Assembly: GCA_015232575.1 (NCBI GenBank)
Contig: JADFZL010000010.1
Coordinates: forward strand, 186,001 to 250,000
From: Candidatus Rifleibacteriota bacterium
GTDB taxonomy: Bacteria; Muiribacteriota; Ozemobacteria; Ozemobacterales; Ozemobacteraceae
DNA: 64,000 nt
Direction: 5' to 3'
Shown: in pieces, positions 1 to 9,700 of the stretch
Layout: every line of letters begins with the position of its first letter
Position numbering within the stretch: position 1 is the first letter of the stretch
Notes under the pieces: model-generated
The model's input: only the letters and a program-made list of their open reading frames with translations
Told to the model about the DNA's origin: nothing
Database searches by the model: none
Position numbers and translations under genes: made by a program

Positions 1-735
1 TTCGAGTGAGTTTATTAGAGTTTCAAGCTCTGTTACGGCGTCATTTGCAGCATCGTAGTTAAATACAAAATGAGGTTGCTTCTTCTGTAATGCATCTGAC
101 AATGTCGGTGGGGAAGAAAAAACGTAACTATCGCCATCATTTTGATAAGGCTTCAAATCGCAAGGTTCGGAATCGTTGTCATGACTTATATCTGCTTCCT
201 CATTTGAAAAGTCGACCAGATAATTACTGTCTTTTCCAGTGATATTTTTCAGCTTTTCAAATATCATCTGGGCTTCACTTTCGGAAATCAATGTGTTCGA
301 TTTAAACCTTCCATCTTCAAATGCTGGAAAAAAGCCGCCGGCAACATTCGTAAACTTGAAAAGCACAGAGTGATTTGCTATATCGGTAAAATCAGCAGGA
401 AAAGAGGGATTATCAGGGTGACTTGATAAAGCCAGATATAACATTCTAACGGCAACTGCTCTTGAAATTGGCCAGTCTGGATGGAATTTACCGTCCTGTA
501 GTGGCTCTAGATAACCGTTTGTCATCACATCTGATTCGTTTATTGTACGATTATTCAGACTAAGCTCAAGGTTTTCTGCAAATGCCATTCTGCTGACAAA
601 ACTTTCTCTTGACGTTGCAGCAGAAAGCAAACAAGCCGGAAATATATAAAGAAAAAGCAGGCACAGAAGAAAAACTGATTTTCGTGCTAATGGATCAGCA
701 GATGTTTGCCGATAAGTCAGGCGGTCATTTATCAA
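1..735 (-). CDS. Exported SLH-like domain protein, 3' end beyond the window
   Basis: The reading frame is open on the minus strand from about 735 to the left edge, so the C-terminus is missing. The N-terminus has a basic stretch followed by a hydrophobic run (SVFLLCLLFLYIFPACLLSA), which looks like a signal peptide. Two SLH-like repeats follow. One contains GYLEPLQDGKFHPDWPISRA and the other starts FTDIAN and continues to GGFFPAFEDGRF and ISESEA. SLH domains usually anchor proteins to the cell envelope, so a surface or periplasmic role is likely. After the repeats comes an acidic region (SNEEADISHDNDSEPCD) of no clear family. No ATG lies in front of the signal peptide in this frame; a TTG at 735-733 is the most plausible start but it has no clear ribosome site, so the 5' end is uncertain. 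The gene is divergent from the small gene at 758. Confidence 0.6.
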   Translation of the reverse strand, partial: MINDRLTYRQTSADPLARKSVFLLCLLFLYIFPACLLSAATSRESFVSRMAFAENLELSLNNRTINESDVMTNGYLEPLQDGKFHPDWPISRAVAVRMLYLALSSHPDNPSFPADFTDIANHSVLFKFTNVAGGFFPAFEDGRFKSNTLISESEAQMIFEKLKNITGKDSNYLVDFSNEEADISHDNDSEPCDLKPYQNDGDSYVFSSPPTLSDALQKKQPHFVFNYDAANDAVTELETLINSLE

Positions 736-757
736 TATAATGGCGGGAGCAGGTCTA

Positions 758-1000
758 ATGAGCAATTTAAGACAACACGTTAGAGATTTCATTTCACCTC
801 CAGAAGATAACGAAGAATATATACTGGGCATGATTGAGAAGTATTCAACTAAAACCGAATGCTATCTTGACAGAATTGAAACCCTCATCAAGGAAGGGTA
901 CTCCATGAACAGTCCGGAAATCAAGAATCTTCAGGAAAAACTTCATGAGGTTGAAGTAAAAAGTAATTTCTGGCGAAACCGAATGATGAAATACCTGTAG
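758..1000 (+). CDS. Small hypothetical protein, charged and helical (80 aa)
   Basis: Product begins MSNLRQHVRDF. It is charged, likely mostly alpha-helical, and matches no family I recognise. The start at 758 is preferred over the in-frame ATG at 740 because GGGAGCAGG lies just upstream of it with normal spacing. The gene is divergent from the SLH-like gene. Its last 156 bases overlap the 3' end of the M48 protease gene on the other strand, so two reading frames share these bases in antisense. Protein-like composition (KNLQEKLHEVEVKSNFWRNR) and a good ribosome site argue that it is real, but the overlap makes this uncertain. Confidence 0.45.
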   Translation: MSNLRQHVRDFISPPEDNEEYILGMIEKYSTKTECYLDRIETLIKEGYSMNSPEIKNLQEKLHEVEVKSNFWRNRMMKYL

Positions 1001-2530
1001 ATCAGATTCATATTGGTCTATTGCGGAAGTTTTCTTCCAGAAAGCAAAACTTCCGAGGAAGGCATTTATCCAGTCGCCGCGGATGAAATTCTTTGTTATG
1101 AAAATTTCCTCCAGCACCGGATGACTGCCGATTTTGTGTTTTATTCGTCTGGCATATTCAGACAGATCTTTTGCATCATTTTCAGGCTGAATTGATGCAA
1201 TTCCATGAAAATCAAGCATTATCGGAAACATGGGAAAGAGGAAAATAATAGAAATCAGAAGTATAAAAAACATTGCCAATCTGCTTTTGAATGAGTCTTT
1301 TTTTAAAACATCAATTCCGGTGTCGGACCATTCGGTTACGAACTTTACCCTTTCATTCATCGCAGGGTGAGTTTCCATCCATGCCGGAATTTTGGAATTC
1401 TGTGTTCCGATAAAATCACGAAGTCTGTCAATTGTTTCAGAAAAAACTTCTTTTCCAAGAAGGCTGACAGAATAGCGATCAGCCTGGATTTCACTCGTTC
1501 TTGACAGCTTTGTAAAAATAAAGAGAAAAACAGCCAGAAATAAAAGCATTTCCATTACTGTCATTCCTGTCGTGCCAAGAAACTCAGTTGCTTCCGGGTA
1601 AAAAAGAAAAAGAGAAAGCCTTGCTGCAAGGGTTACTCCGACAATGTTCAGAGTAAATATCATGTATGTCCAGACATGTCCAAGTGCAAAATGACCGAGT
1701 TCATGCGCCACAATTATCATTTTCTGCGAATGACTGAAAGTATCAACCAGAAATCGTGTCAGATAAACATATCTGAATGAATCGAGCAAACCCACAACAG
1801 CAGCGTTCGGAAGCGGTTCACCGAATGTATTCCATATCTTTACTCCAGCAATACGCACTCCGGTCTGCTCAGACAATTTTTTAATCTCACGAAAAAGTTC
1901 AGTGTCTTCATTAAGCGGAACAGCCTGCCAGGCTGCATTGAAAAGATATGGGGAAAGCAGATACAGAAAAAAGCAGAAAAATGGAGCAAGTACAACCAGC
2001 GGAAGATCTGACAATCCGGGGATTAGAACGACAGTTGAAAGGCAGTCTTCAAAGAAAGCTCCCAGAAGCAGCGGAGGAAAAAGCAGTATGGGAATTGCAA
2101 TTCTTGCTCTGAAATATTCTTCGGGCGTCTGTTCCCAGAGAAGCATCTTTCTGAATGCATTGTGAAACGTCGATGAGAGCAAAAATGTTAAAATAATGTA
2201 CGCTGTTGTGGAAATCAGTAATGCACCTGTTTGCTGAAATCTGCCGTCCAGAAAAGGTAAAACAAGTCTTCCTGGTGCTGAAAGAGCCTGAATGAGAAGT
2301 ATCCACAAAACAAGAAACCACGGAAGTCTCTCTTGACAGTTAATCAAGCCGGTAAAATTATCACTGGAAATCAGAGAATCAAGTTTTGACGGGATGTAAC
2401 TGGAAATAGCATAAAAAGATAATGCAAGCCACATTATCATGCTGGTCCAGGGCATGAAAAGAAAAGATCCTGCGGCATCATTTGACAGGAAACCCAGCAT
2501 AATCAAAGGCAGAAAAAGAGTTACCATCAT
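845..2530 (-). CDS. Membrane-embedded M48 family (Ste24/HtpX-like) zinc metalloprotease
   Basis: This is an integral membrane protease of 561 residues. The N-terminal half has several hydrophobic segments. The zinc motif HELGH lies near residue 275 (IIVAHELGHFALGHVW), and the downstream glutamate ligand is in SEIQADRYSVSLLG. A THPAMNERVKF segment follows, as is usual at the end of M48 catalytic domains. Order and size suit the CAAX-prenyl-protease/Ste24 branch rather than the shorter HtpX. The C-terminus adds another hydrophobic segment (AMFFILLISIIFLFPMFPIM) and about 100 residues with no clear family. Family members degrade or process membrane proteins; the substrate here is unknown. The ATG at 2530 has no strong ribosome site. 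The last 52 codons overlap a small gene on the plus strand. Confidence 0.85.
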   Translation of the reverse strand: MMVTLFLPLIMLGFLSNDAAGSFLFMPWTSMIMWLALSFYAISSYIPSKLDSLISSDNFTGLINCQERLPWFLVLWILLIQALSAPGRLVLPFLDGRFQQTGALLISTTAYIILTFLLSSTFHNAFRKMLLWEQTPEEYFRARIAIPILLFPPLLLGAFFEDCLSTVVLIPGLSDLPLVVLAPFFCFFLYLLSPYLFNAAWQAVPLNEDTELFREIKKLSEQTGVRIAGVKIWNTFGEPLPNAAVVGLLDSFRYVYLTRFLVDTFSHSQKMIIVAHELGHFALGHVWTYMIFTLNIVGVTLAARLSLFLFYPEATEFLGTTGMTVMEMLLFLAVFLFIFTKLSRTSEIQADRYSVSLLGKEVFSETIDRLRDFIGTQNSKIPAWMETHPAMNERVKFVTEWSDTGIDVLKKDSFKSRLAMFFILLISIIFLFPMFPIMLDFHGIASIQPENDAKDLSEYARRIKHKIGSHPVLEEIFITKNFIRGDWINAFLGSFAFWKKTSAIDQYESDLQVFHHSVSPEITFYFNLMKFFLKILDFRTVHGVPFLDEGFNSVKIAFGFS

Positions 2531-2994
2531 GTCAGTAACCCGTTAATAATTCGCATTTTCATCATAATTCTTCGCATTTTTCTAAATACTGTAAACGGTA
2601 AACAAATGTTCTTTAAAAGGGACGATATTGAAAGGGCGTTGGCTGGCATCAGCAACGATTCGTTGTCATCCACCACTCAGATCCTTCCTTCCGGAATTGA
2701 TGACGACATCCAATTTCTTAATTTCCATTTCCCTTGTTATTGATGCCTGGACATTATGCGTTACCCCGAATTAGAAAGTTTGTTCAAGATCATTGGCTCC
2801 ACTTGCATTCATACATTTCAGTTCTTGTTCGCCAACAGGTATATGTAGTAGCGATGCTCTTTGAACACAATATTTCTCCCTTCGGTCGAAATAACACAGG
2901 ATTTCTTGAAATGACGACAGGTTCGATCGAAATGACAGCATAATTGTAACATCGATTGATCACCATTTTCATATCCAGCTGATTCTTTAATTGG
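2531..2994. other. Intergenic region, 464 bp, holding a degenerate dispersed repeat
   Basis: No convincing gene. The stretch from about 2646 (GATTCGTTGTCATC) to 2940 (ending GATCGAAATGACAGCA) resembles a decayed long form of the dispersed TCGAAATGACA repeat found elsewhere in the window. Short open frames here read through repeat sequence and are not supported. Confidence 0.6.
2872..2940. repeat. Dispersed TCGAAATGACA repeat, copy a (degenerate)
   Basis: It contains ATTTCTCCCTTCGGTCGAAA, then two further TCGAAATGACA-like units (TTGAAATGACGACAGG and GATCGAAATGACAGCA). It shares the core CTCCCTTCGGTCGAAATGACA-type sequence with copies near 29.8, 30.2, 33.0, 42.6, 45.1 and 49.0 kb. Confidence 0.75.
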
Positions 2995-4317
2995 TCAGGT
3001 TTTGCGTTCTTTTTTCTTTGCTGCTGGGAAGAGGATATTATTCAGGATCAATCTGTAGCCGGGGCTGTTTTTATGCAGTTCGAGCTGAGTCGGGCCTTCA
3101 CCGACAATGTGGCTGACATCAGCAGGGTCGTGACCAGCGTAGAAACAGAAACAGCCTTTTCCGAGGTCGCCTCGCAGATATTTTACCGAAATTCCGTCGT
3201 TATTTTCACCGAGTATTGTTATGGAAGGCTTGACCAGACTCTTTCGGAACGCCGTTGTCTGTCCGAAGAATCCTTCGATGACATTTCTGTGATTCTGAGT
3301 CAGCATCGTCGGTATCGGATCGACCTTGGCAGAAAAATCGAATAATTTGAATGTTCCGGGATCACCCATGTAATTATTGGACACATCTATGTCAGAAAAT
3401 TCATAAACATTTGGATCAGTAAGGATTTTGAAATTTCGAAAAGCAAGGCAGTTTGAAAAATCAAGTTTTGATTCAAATTGAGAATCAGCTGGGTCGCCAT
3501 CAAGCTCGGATGAAATTATGTCTGTACCATTTGCCGATAGTGCAACGTCAAGTGAATCGCACGCAGAACACATTGCAAACAGGAATCCGCCGTCGAGTAC
3601 AAACTTTTTTATTGTGCGCGCTACTGCAAGTTTCAACTGACTGACTTTGCTGTATCCAAATTTCTGGGCGTCAAGCTGTGCGCGATTGACTTGCTTTCTG
3701 TACCAGTCGGCAAATCTGAAAGATGAATAAAATTTGCCGTATTGTCCGGTGAAATCTTCGTGATGAAGGTGAATCCAGTCGTATTTAGTCAACTTTCCTT
3801 CAAGAACTTCCTTGTCATAGAATTCTTCAAATGGTACCTGAGCATAATTGAGAACCAGTGTGACAGCGTCATCCCATGGTTCAGCATAATCAGGGGAATA
3901 TACTGCGATTTTCGGAGCTTTTTCGAGAATCACGCGCTCCATGTTTTCATCTTCTATTTTGGCATAAATTCCGGCTGCATCTGCTTCGCTGATTAACTCT
4001 ATTTTGACTCCCAATTCACGTGCTCTGTCACGAATTCCCGGAAGATCATCAGTCATAAATGAGCCACAGCGATAGTTTAAAAGCCAGTCTACATCAATTC
4101 CTTCTTTCTGCAGGACATGATAAGCCAGACCGTAAGCTCTTAAATGATCTGTCTGTTCGTCATCCTGTGGTACAAATATCTTTGCTGCAGAGACTGAAAC
4201 GGGGAAAAGAGCCTGGAGAGAGAAAAACAAAAGAGAAACAAAAAAAATAGAGCAATCACGCCTGGTTGATGGTCCTGAATTATTCATTGTACAAACGCAT
4301 TTTTTGCAGTCAATCAT
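2995..4317 (-). CDS. Exported protein of the family often labelled 'asparagine synthetase B'
   Basis: It has 440 residues with an N-terminal hydrophobic export segment (IFFVSLLFFSLQALFPVSVSA). The mature part starts AKIFVPQDDEQTDHLRAYGL and contains WLLNYRCGSFM, which matches my memory of secreted proteins in Bacteroidetes and relatives that databases call 'asparagine synthetase B'. Nothing here shows the N-terminal-nucleophile glutaminase or the ATP-pyrophosphatase of real AsnB, so that label should not be read as a function. It is the last gene of the moxR-to-TPR run, 20 bp after the TPR gene, so a role with that envelope system is likely. AAAGG sits 7 bp before the ATG at 4317; an in-frame ATG at 4287 is an alternative start. 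Confidence 0.6.
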   Translation of the reverse strand: MIDCKKCVCTMNNSGPSTRRDCSIFFVSLLFFSLQALFPVSVSAAKIFVPQDDEQTDHLRAYGLAYHVLQKEGIDVDWLLNYRCGSFMTDDLPGIRDRARELGVKIELISEADAAGIYAKIEDENMERVILEKAPKIAVYSPDYAEPWDDAVTLVLNYAQVPFEEFYDKEVLEGKLTKYDWIHLHHEDFTGQYGKFYSSFRFADWYRKQVNRAQLDAQKFGYSKVSQLKLAVARTIKKFVLDGGFLFAMCSACDSLDVALSANGTDIISSELDGDPADSQFESKLDFSNCLAFRNFKILTDPNVYEFSDIDVSNNYMGDPGTFKLFDFSAKVDPIPTMLTQNHRNVIEGFFGQTTAFRKSLVKPSITILGENNDGISVKYLRGDLGKGCFCFYAGHDPADVSHIVGEGPTQLELHKNSPGYRLILNNILFPAAKKKERKT

Positions 4318-4337
4318 AAAACGACCTTTTATTCATA

Positions 4338-6797
4338 TTATTTGGTTATTAACTTGTTTTTCATTAAAGATTCAATCTCTGCTGAAACTTTCCTGACACG
4401 AAGATCACCAGGAGCTTTATCTAAAAATTCCTTGAATTTATCGGCAATTTCGTCTGGCTTTGCATCAAGCTTTTTCATAAGTTTGACCTGAAGAAGAATG
4501 AGATCAGGAACACGATGATGCGCCGGATTCAATGCAACAAAATCCTGAATATCTTTTAAAAGTTTGTCTGGCGGGGAAATCTTTTGACCAGCGATAAGAC
4601 TGCCTGCTGTTGACTCGGGTGCCAGCAGTGTTCCAGATGCCATAGAAGCAACCTGAGCAAAGATTTTCACAGCTTCTGTAGCCATACCGCATAAAGAAGC
4701 TCTTTCTGCATCGAAATAAAGCTTTACAGTATCAAGCGATGAGCCTGAATGAGCAGTAATAAAAAGCGCGAGGCTCAATCCATCATTCAGCCACATCGAA
4801 TCAGAATATTCATCAGTCAGCTTTTTCAAACTGTTGAGACTTTCCTGGAAATCGCCTTTGTATGCGGCAATTCGTGCTTCATGAACGAGCAGTCTGGCAG
4901 TTTCCTCTTCTCCGCCTGCGATTTTGCGTGCATTAGAAAGATTTTGAGAAGCTTTGTCGAAATTTCCACGCGAAGCTTCGACCAAAGAAATAATGATATA
5001 AGCTTCAAATCTGTCACTGCGATTTAAAGTCTCAGGAAGCAAAAGAATTTCCGAAGCCCTTTTAACAGCTGAATCAGAGTCATTACATTTGCTGAAAAGA
5101 AATTCAGCAAATTTTCCCAACAGAGATGATTTAATCAGAATATCAGGAGGCATAACAATTTCGAGTGTTTTTTCAACCTCTGCTCTTGCCTGGGTCAGTT
5201 CTGCATCAGTTTGTTCAGGTAATTCAAGCAGTGCTGACGAAAGCCTGAATCCCATTGCAGAGGAGCGTTTCTTCGCGATCAGTTCAAGCATCAGAGTGCG
5301 TGTAAATGAAACTGATGTGGAAGAATTAGACTGAAGAATTCTTTCTTCAAGCAATTCATCAAAGACATCATCCGATTGCTCTAATTCGAGAATTTCAGCT
5401 ATTTCTGAAAGAACGCTCCTGCGAAAATACAACTCAACAAGTGCTTTTTTGAGGGAAATAGAACCAGAATCAGAAATTCCTTTCTTCAAACGGTTTTTAA
5501 AGTCAAAACCAGAATTTTTTGGATTGTACAGCTTATCGAAGATTTCAAGTGTAAAGTTGCCAAAAGTCAGTGCCAGGAAATACTCTTCAAGTGCTTCCGG
5601 AAATCTTGCCATTGCTTCGAGAACACCAGCACGCTCTGCGGCGAAATGAGCGGGGTTTCCCAATGCTTTTCTGGCTTCTGAAAACGTACTGAGTGCTTCC
5701 TCGTAAAGTTTGTGTTCTATTAAAGCCTGAGTAAGAAGGTTATAACTTTCAAAGATAGAAATTCTAAGATTGTTCTGATAATTGATATTACTCATGTTAC
5801 GCGGATCAAGATTCAATGGTTTTCGCCATTCAGCAATGGCTTCACTTTTCTTATTGAGAAGAATAAGGCAGTGGCCAATCGCTTTTGCGTTTTCCCAGTC
5901 GTTGAGACCGAGAACTGAAAGGCGTCTGTATGATTCGAGGGCATTTTCATATTTTGCACGGTCGAGATCAAGCCTTGCAAGCTTTTGAAGAAGCAGAGGA
6001 CTATTTTGAGTTTCGGCTGTTTCCCGCAGAATTTTTACCGCTTCATCATCCTTTTTCATTGCAATCAGACAACTTGAAATAAACTCAAGATAATCAACTG
6101 TTTTATATCTCACACGTCTCTGTTCAATTGAGTTTTTCAAAGACTCAATCTGACCCGATTTTTTCGCAAGCGTAAGCAGGTCAGAAAAAACCTGCGCGTT
6201 TGCGGTTTTTTCGAGAAGCCCTTCGAGAAGGAATCTTGCTTCATCAGATTTTCCAGACTGAAGATACATATCAGCAAGAGAGCGGCATAATTCAATATTG
6301 TCGGGTTCTTCTGCGCGCCATTTTTCAAGATTTTCAATTGCGACTCTGAAGCGCTGCAAATCAGAAAGTGCAGTGATGAGTGACTTTCTGGCAGCAAAAC
6401 GCTCAGATGTATTTTCTTTCGTGTTTGCAATCTGAGTAAGCATTTCAATTGCTTTTTCAGGGTTTCTCTGGTCAAGGTAAATAGTGGCCAGTTGAAAATT
6501 TACCCGCGGAGTCAGCTGATGGTTCGGGAATTGTTTAAGAAATGCCTCAAGACCTTCTTTTGCGCTGTCGAGGCGACGCATGCTGTAGTCGTTCATCGCC
6601 TGATTGTACAAAAAGAAAGGATCTTCCCGGTTTGCCGAAAAAGGCATTTCCTGCGCAAAAGCAGCAGAACTAACTAATTGCAGCAAAACCATGAAAATAT
6701 ATACACCCAAGCCATAAAGCGGGCTAGCTAACTGCTCCCTCTCCCCGGCGTTGCCGTGAGTGAGAGTTGGGATGAGGGTCTTATTTAATCTATTCAT
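4338..6797 (-). CDS. Exported TPR-repeat protein (819 aa)
   Basis: A long tetratricopeptide-repeat protein: repeats run from about residue 60 to the C-terminus (for example FFLYNQAMNDYSMRRLDSAK, VNFQLATIYLDQRNPEKAIE, FPEALEEYFLALTFGN). TPR arrays are protein-protein scaffolds. An export signal (VYIFMVLLQLVSSAAFAQ) begins only after about 30 residues, because the segment between the start codon and the signal is encoded by a dispersed GC-rich repeat. The ATG lies one base after the stop of the DUF4175-like gene, so translation is probably coupled. The context (moxR, DUF58, VWA proteins) resembles Bacteroidetes Bat operons, where TPR proteins accompany VWA membrane proteins. The true start could be an internal ATG in the IFMVLL segment, giving a short signal peptide. 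Confidence 0.75.
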   Translation of the reverse strand: MNRLNKTLIPTLTHGNAGEREQLASPLYGLGVYIFMVLLQLVSSAAFAQEMPFSANREDPFFLYNQAMNDYSMRRLDSAKEGLEAFLKQFPNHQLTPRVNFQLATIYLDQRNPEKAIEMLTQIANTKENTSERFAARKSLITALSDLQRFRVAIENLEKWRAEEPDNIELCRSLADMYLQSGKSDEARFLLEGLLEKTANAQVFSDLLTLAKKSGQIESLKNSIEQRRVRYKTVDYLEFISSCLIAMKKDDEAVKILRETAETQNSPLLLQKLARLDLDRAKYENALESYRRLSVLGLNDWENAKAIGHCLILLNKKSEAIAEWRKPLNLDPRNMSNINYQNNLRISIFESYNLLTQALIEHKLYEEALSTFSEARKALGNPAHFAAERAGVLEAMARFPEALEEYFLALTFGNFTLEIFDKLYNPKNSGFDFKNRLKKGISDSGSISLKKALVELYFRRSVLSEIAEILELEQSDDVFDELLEERILQSNSSTSVSFTRTLMLELIAKKRSSAMGFRLSSALLELPEQTDAELTQARAEVEKTLEIVMPPDILIKSSLLGKFAEFLFSKCNDSDSAVKRASEILLLPETLNRSDRFEAYIIISLVEASRGNFDKASQNLSNARKIAGGEEETARLLVHEARIAAYKGDFQESLNSLKKLTDEYSDSMWLNDGLSLALFITAHSGSSLDTVKLYFDAERASLCGMATEAVKIFAQVASMASGTLLAPESTAGSLIAGQKISPPDKLLKDIQDFVALNPAHHRVPDLILLQVKLMKKLDAKPDEIADKFKEFLDKAPGDLRVRKVSAEIESLMKNKLITK
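6735..6778. repeat. GC-rich dispersed repeat inside the 5' end of the TPR gene
   Basis: The stretch includes CTCCCTCTCCCCGGCG followed by TGAGTGAGAGTTGGGATGAG. It is a member of the widespread short repeats that translate as PSP/GEGE-like strings. Here it is read in frame as TLTHGNAGEREQ, between the start codon and the signal peptide of the TPR protein. Related sequence lies near 16.38 kb and 18.25 kb. Confidence 0.55.
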
Positions 6798-6798
6798 T

Positions 6799-9700
6799 CT
6801 ATTTTAAATCAACTCCGTACAGATTCAGAGACTTATAGTAATCGCGAATTTCGTTTTCGTAGGCTTTGGGAAACTTTTCTCTGACTTCGCGCAGATAATC
6901 TTTTGAAAGATCTCTTGTTTCAGAACCGGCAGAATCGAGAGGCTTGTCTGGTACAATCTGAATCTTTTCAGCTGCTTTCTGTGCTTTACGTTCTTCGCTT
7001 TCTTCATCACGGTTTTTGATTGACTTCTGTGCTTTAAGCATGCGCTCATAGATTGTCTTCTGCTTTTCTTCCACTTCTTTGCGCTTATTTGGATCAAGGA
7101 TTTTCGTTTCGAGATCTTCCATGTCTTTCATGACGTCATCCATTCGTCCGAGAGTCTGCATTTGCTTTTTACTTTCCCTCATGAGTTTTTCAAGAGACTC
7201 TCTTATCATGCGCTGTTCCATTGCCTGCTGACGGAGACGCTGCATCTGCTGTTTATCTGCTGGCGAAAGCGACTCTTTTTTTGAGTTCTGATAAAGACTC
7301 AACTGTCTCTGAGTAAGATTTTTAAACTGTTGAAGAGCATTCTGAGGGCTGGATGATGATGAACTGTTCTGTTGATCCTGGGCTTTCATAAGTTCAATGG
7401 CAAGTTGATTAAATCGGGAAATAATATCTCTCTGCGCCATTCGAGATTTATCAATCTGCCTATCTTCAAGATCTTTAACCGTTCCCGATAAAATTCCGCG
7501 CACACCCTTCAGCGGTTGCAACACATCTGGGCTGATGGAAAAGCTTGTACGGATAAAAGTATCAAGCGCATCTTCAAGATTTTCTGCCTGCTTTTTTACC
7601 AGAAGCTGCAAGGCTGATATTTCTTCGATTCTACCTTCAATTGCAGGCATCTGTCCACGCATGAATTGAGATGGAAGACCATCAAGTCTGAAAAGAAGGT
7701 TTTCCTGATCATGTGATACTTTAAGTGATCTTCTTATAAACCTTGAAAGATCAAGCTGAGGTGCACTTCCGCCGGTACATTTCTGGCAGACTTTTTCGCC
7801 ATCCTTCGCAAGCGATTCAAGGAATTTAAGCATTTTCTGCTGGTTTTCGCGAGCCTGTTGGAAGTTTTTCTCTTCGAGGGATTTTTTAATATCATCAGAA
7901 GTTTTTTTGAAATCCTCGTTCTTCAGACGATCTGAAATGTTTTTCATATCTTCTTTTGTCGAATCTGGCTGTTCGCCGTCTTTTTCTTTCCTATTTGCCA
8001 ATTCTTCAGACTCTTTTTTAAGCTTTTCAAGCTCGTCTTTCAACTTTTCCTGCTGTTTTTTCAAATTATTCAGACGATCTTCATCTTCTGGAGTAGTCTT
8101 ATTTTCTGCGGCCTTTTTCTCTATGTTTTCGGTTTGTGAAGCTATTTCCTGCTGTCTTTTAAGCAAATCCTGAAGTGCTTCACCGATTGCATTTTTCTTC
8201 ATTTCATCTTTGAGTTGTTTTAATAATTCAATCGATCTGTCAAGACCCTTCAGGTATTCTTCCATTTTGAATGCCTGCTCGTATTTTTCCATTTCCTTCG
8301 GATCAATTTCCATGTTTTTAACTGAATCCTGGAGCTGCTTTAGAAGCTTTTTTCCTTCATCGTCAAGAACTTCTGACATCAGTTCCTGAACTTTCTGCAT
8401 TTTTTCGAGGGCATCAGGTGAAGAAAGCGGGTTATCCTGCATATTCTTCTGCAATGAATTAAGCTGCTCAAGGACTTCATCTGCTTCTTTCTGACGTTCT
8501 TCCCCTGACCGAATCTGTTCGTCAAGCTGTTTTTTCATTTCCTCAGTGATTTTTCCTTCATGGCGCATCTGCTCATAAGCTTTCTGAAGAGACTCACGTC
8601 TGTATTTCTGATTTTCCATGATTTCTTCAATTTTCTTTGCAACATTGCCGTGTTTCTCGTCATCTGCATTGTACACATCGTAGTAAGAGGGCATCGATAT
8701 TTTGTAAACGGATGTAGTTGCAACGTTCGGATATGGTTTCATGCAATCTTCAACTTTTACATAGTATCTGACTTCTGTTCCGGGCATTACCTGAAGTGTA
8801 TCAAGAAGCCATGGAAACTCAACCTCAAAATCTTTTTTTGGAGAAAAATCAGATTTAAGATTCTGCGGAATTAATTGCCTGGGACTTTCATGGGAATAGT
8901 ACAAAACTGTGCTGACTATTCCGAAATCATCTTTGGCAACTACTTTCAGATCAAGTCTTCTACTTTTTGGGAAAGGAAGATCAACACCCGGCTTTACAAT
9001 TTCAACCGTTGGCGTAGCATCTTGTACAAGAGTAATCTGATATTTCACGGGATTTTCGTTAGAAAAGCCAGATGTTCCGGTGATCATGATGCTATATGTC
9101 GTGGATGTTGCCGGAGAAAATTCTGCACTGAAGGACTTCTGATCAATGTCACATGTTATCGTTGCTGGCGGATCAAAACTTAACACTGCTGAGGCAATCG
9201 GCTGGGTTGAATTTCCGCGAAAAATTATGCGTGTTCCCTTGAGAACCGTTGTGTCTCCGGTTCCTTCAGAAAGCTCAACTGGTGCTGTTGCAATGTATGC
9301 CGGCTGAACAAGTGTCAGGAAAAAACTTTTAATTTCCGGCCTTGGAAGTACAGTAATTGAATATCTTTCAGAAATATATCCTGGAGCTGAAACCTGATAG
9401 TCTGTCGATTCCTGGAGACCATTCAGCGTGTAAACGTATCGTGTCTGGGAAGATGTGTCATCAAAGAACATTTCAGTCGGATGACCTGTTGTGTCATTTG
9501 GGGAAAACAGCGTCAGAACTGGTTCTTTGTCTGGGATGTTTGATGGAACAGCCAGAATCTGAACACTTTCACCCTTTGCAACAAGGAAGTTTCCGGGTGA
9601 TACTTTCATTGAAAAATCTGACCACGGAGCAATCGGAGAATATGGCTTAAGAAGCCTCTCTAAGGCAATTGAGACTTCCCGTGGTGAATAACTTGCCCAG

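Noticed and set aside
1024..1055. Intrinsic terminator at CGGAAGTTTT / AAAACTTCCG
   Set aside because: The inverted repeat is real, but it has no T-run in either direction and lies inside the protease coding region.
2734..2972. Short open frames between the M48 gene and the exported protein
   Set aside because: Both strands are only repeat-derived sequence without ribosome sites.
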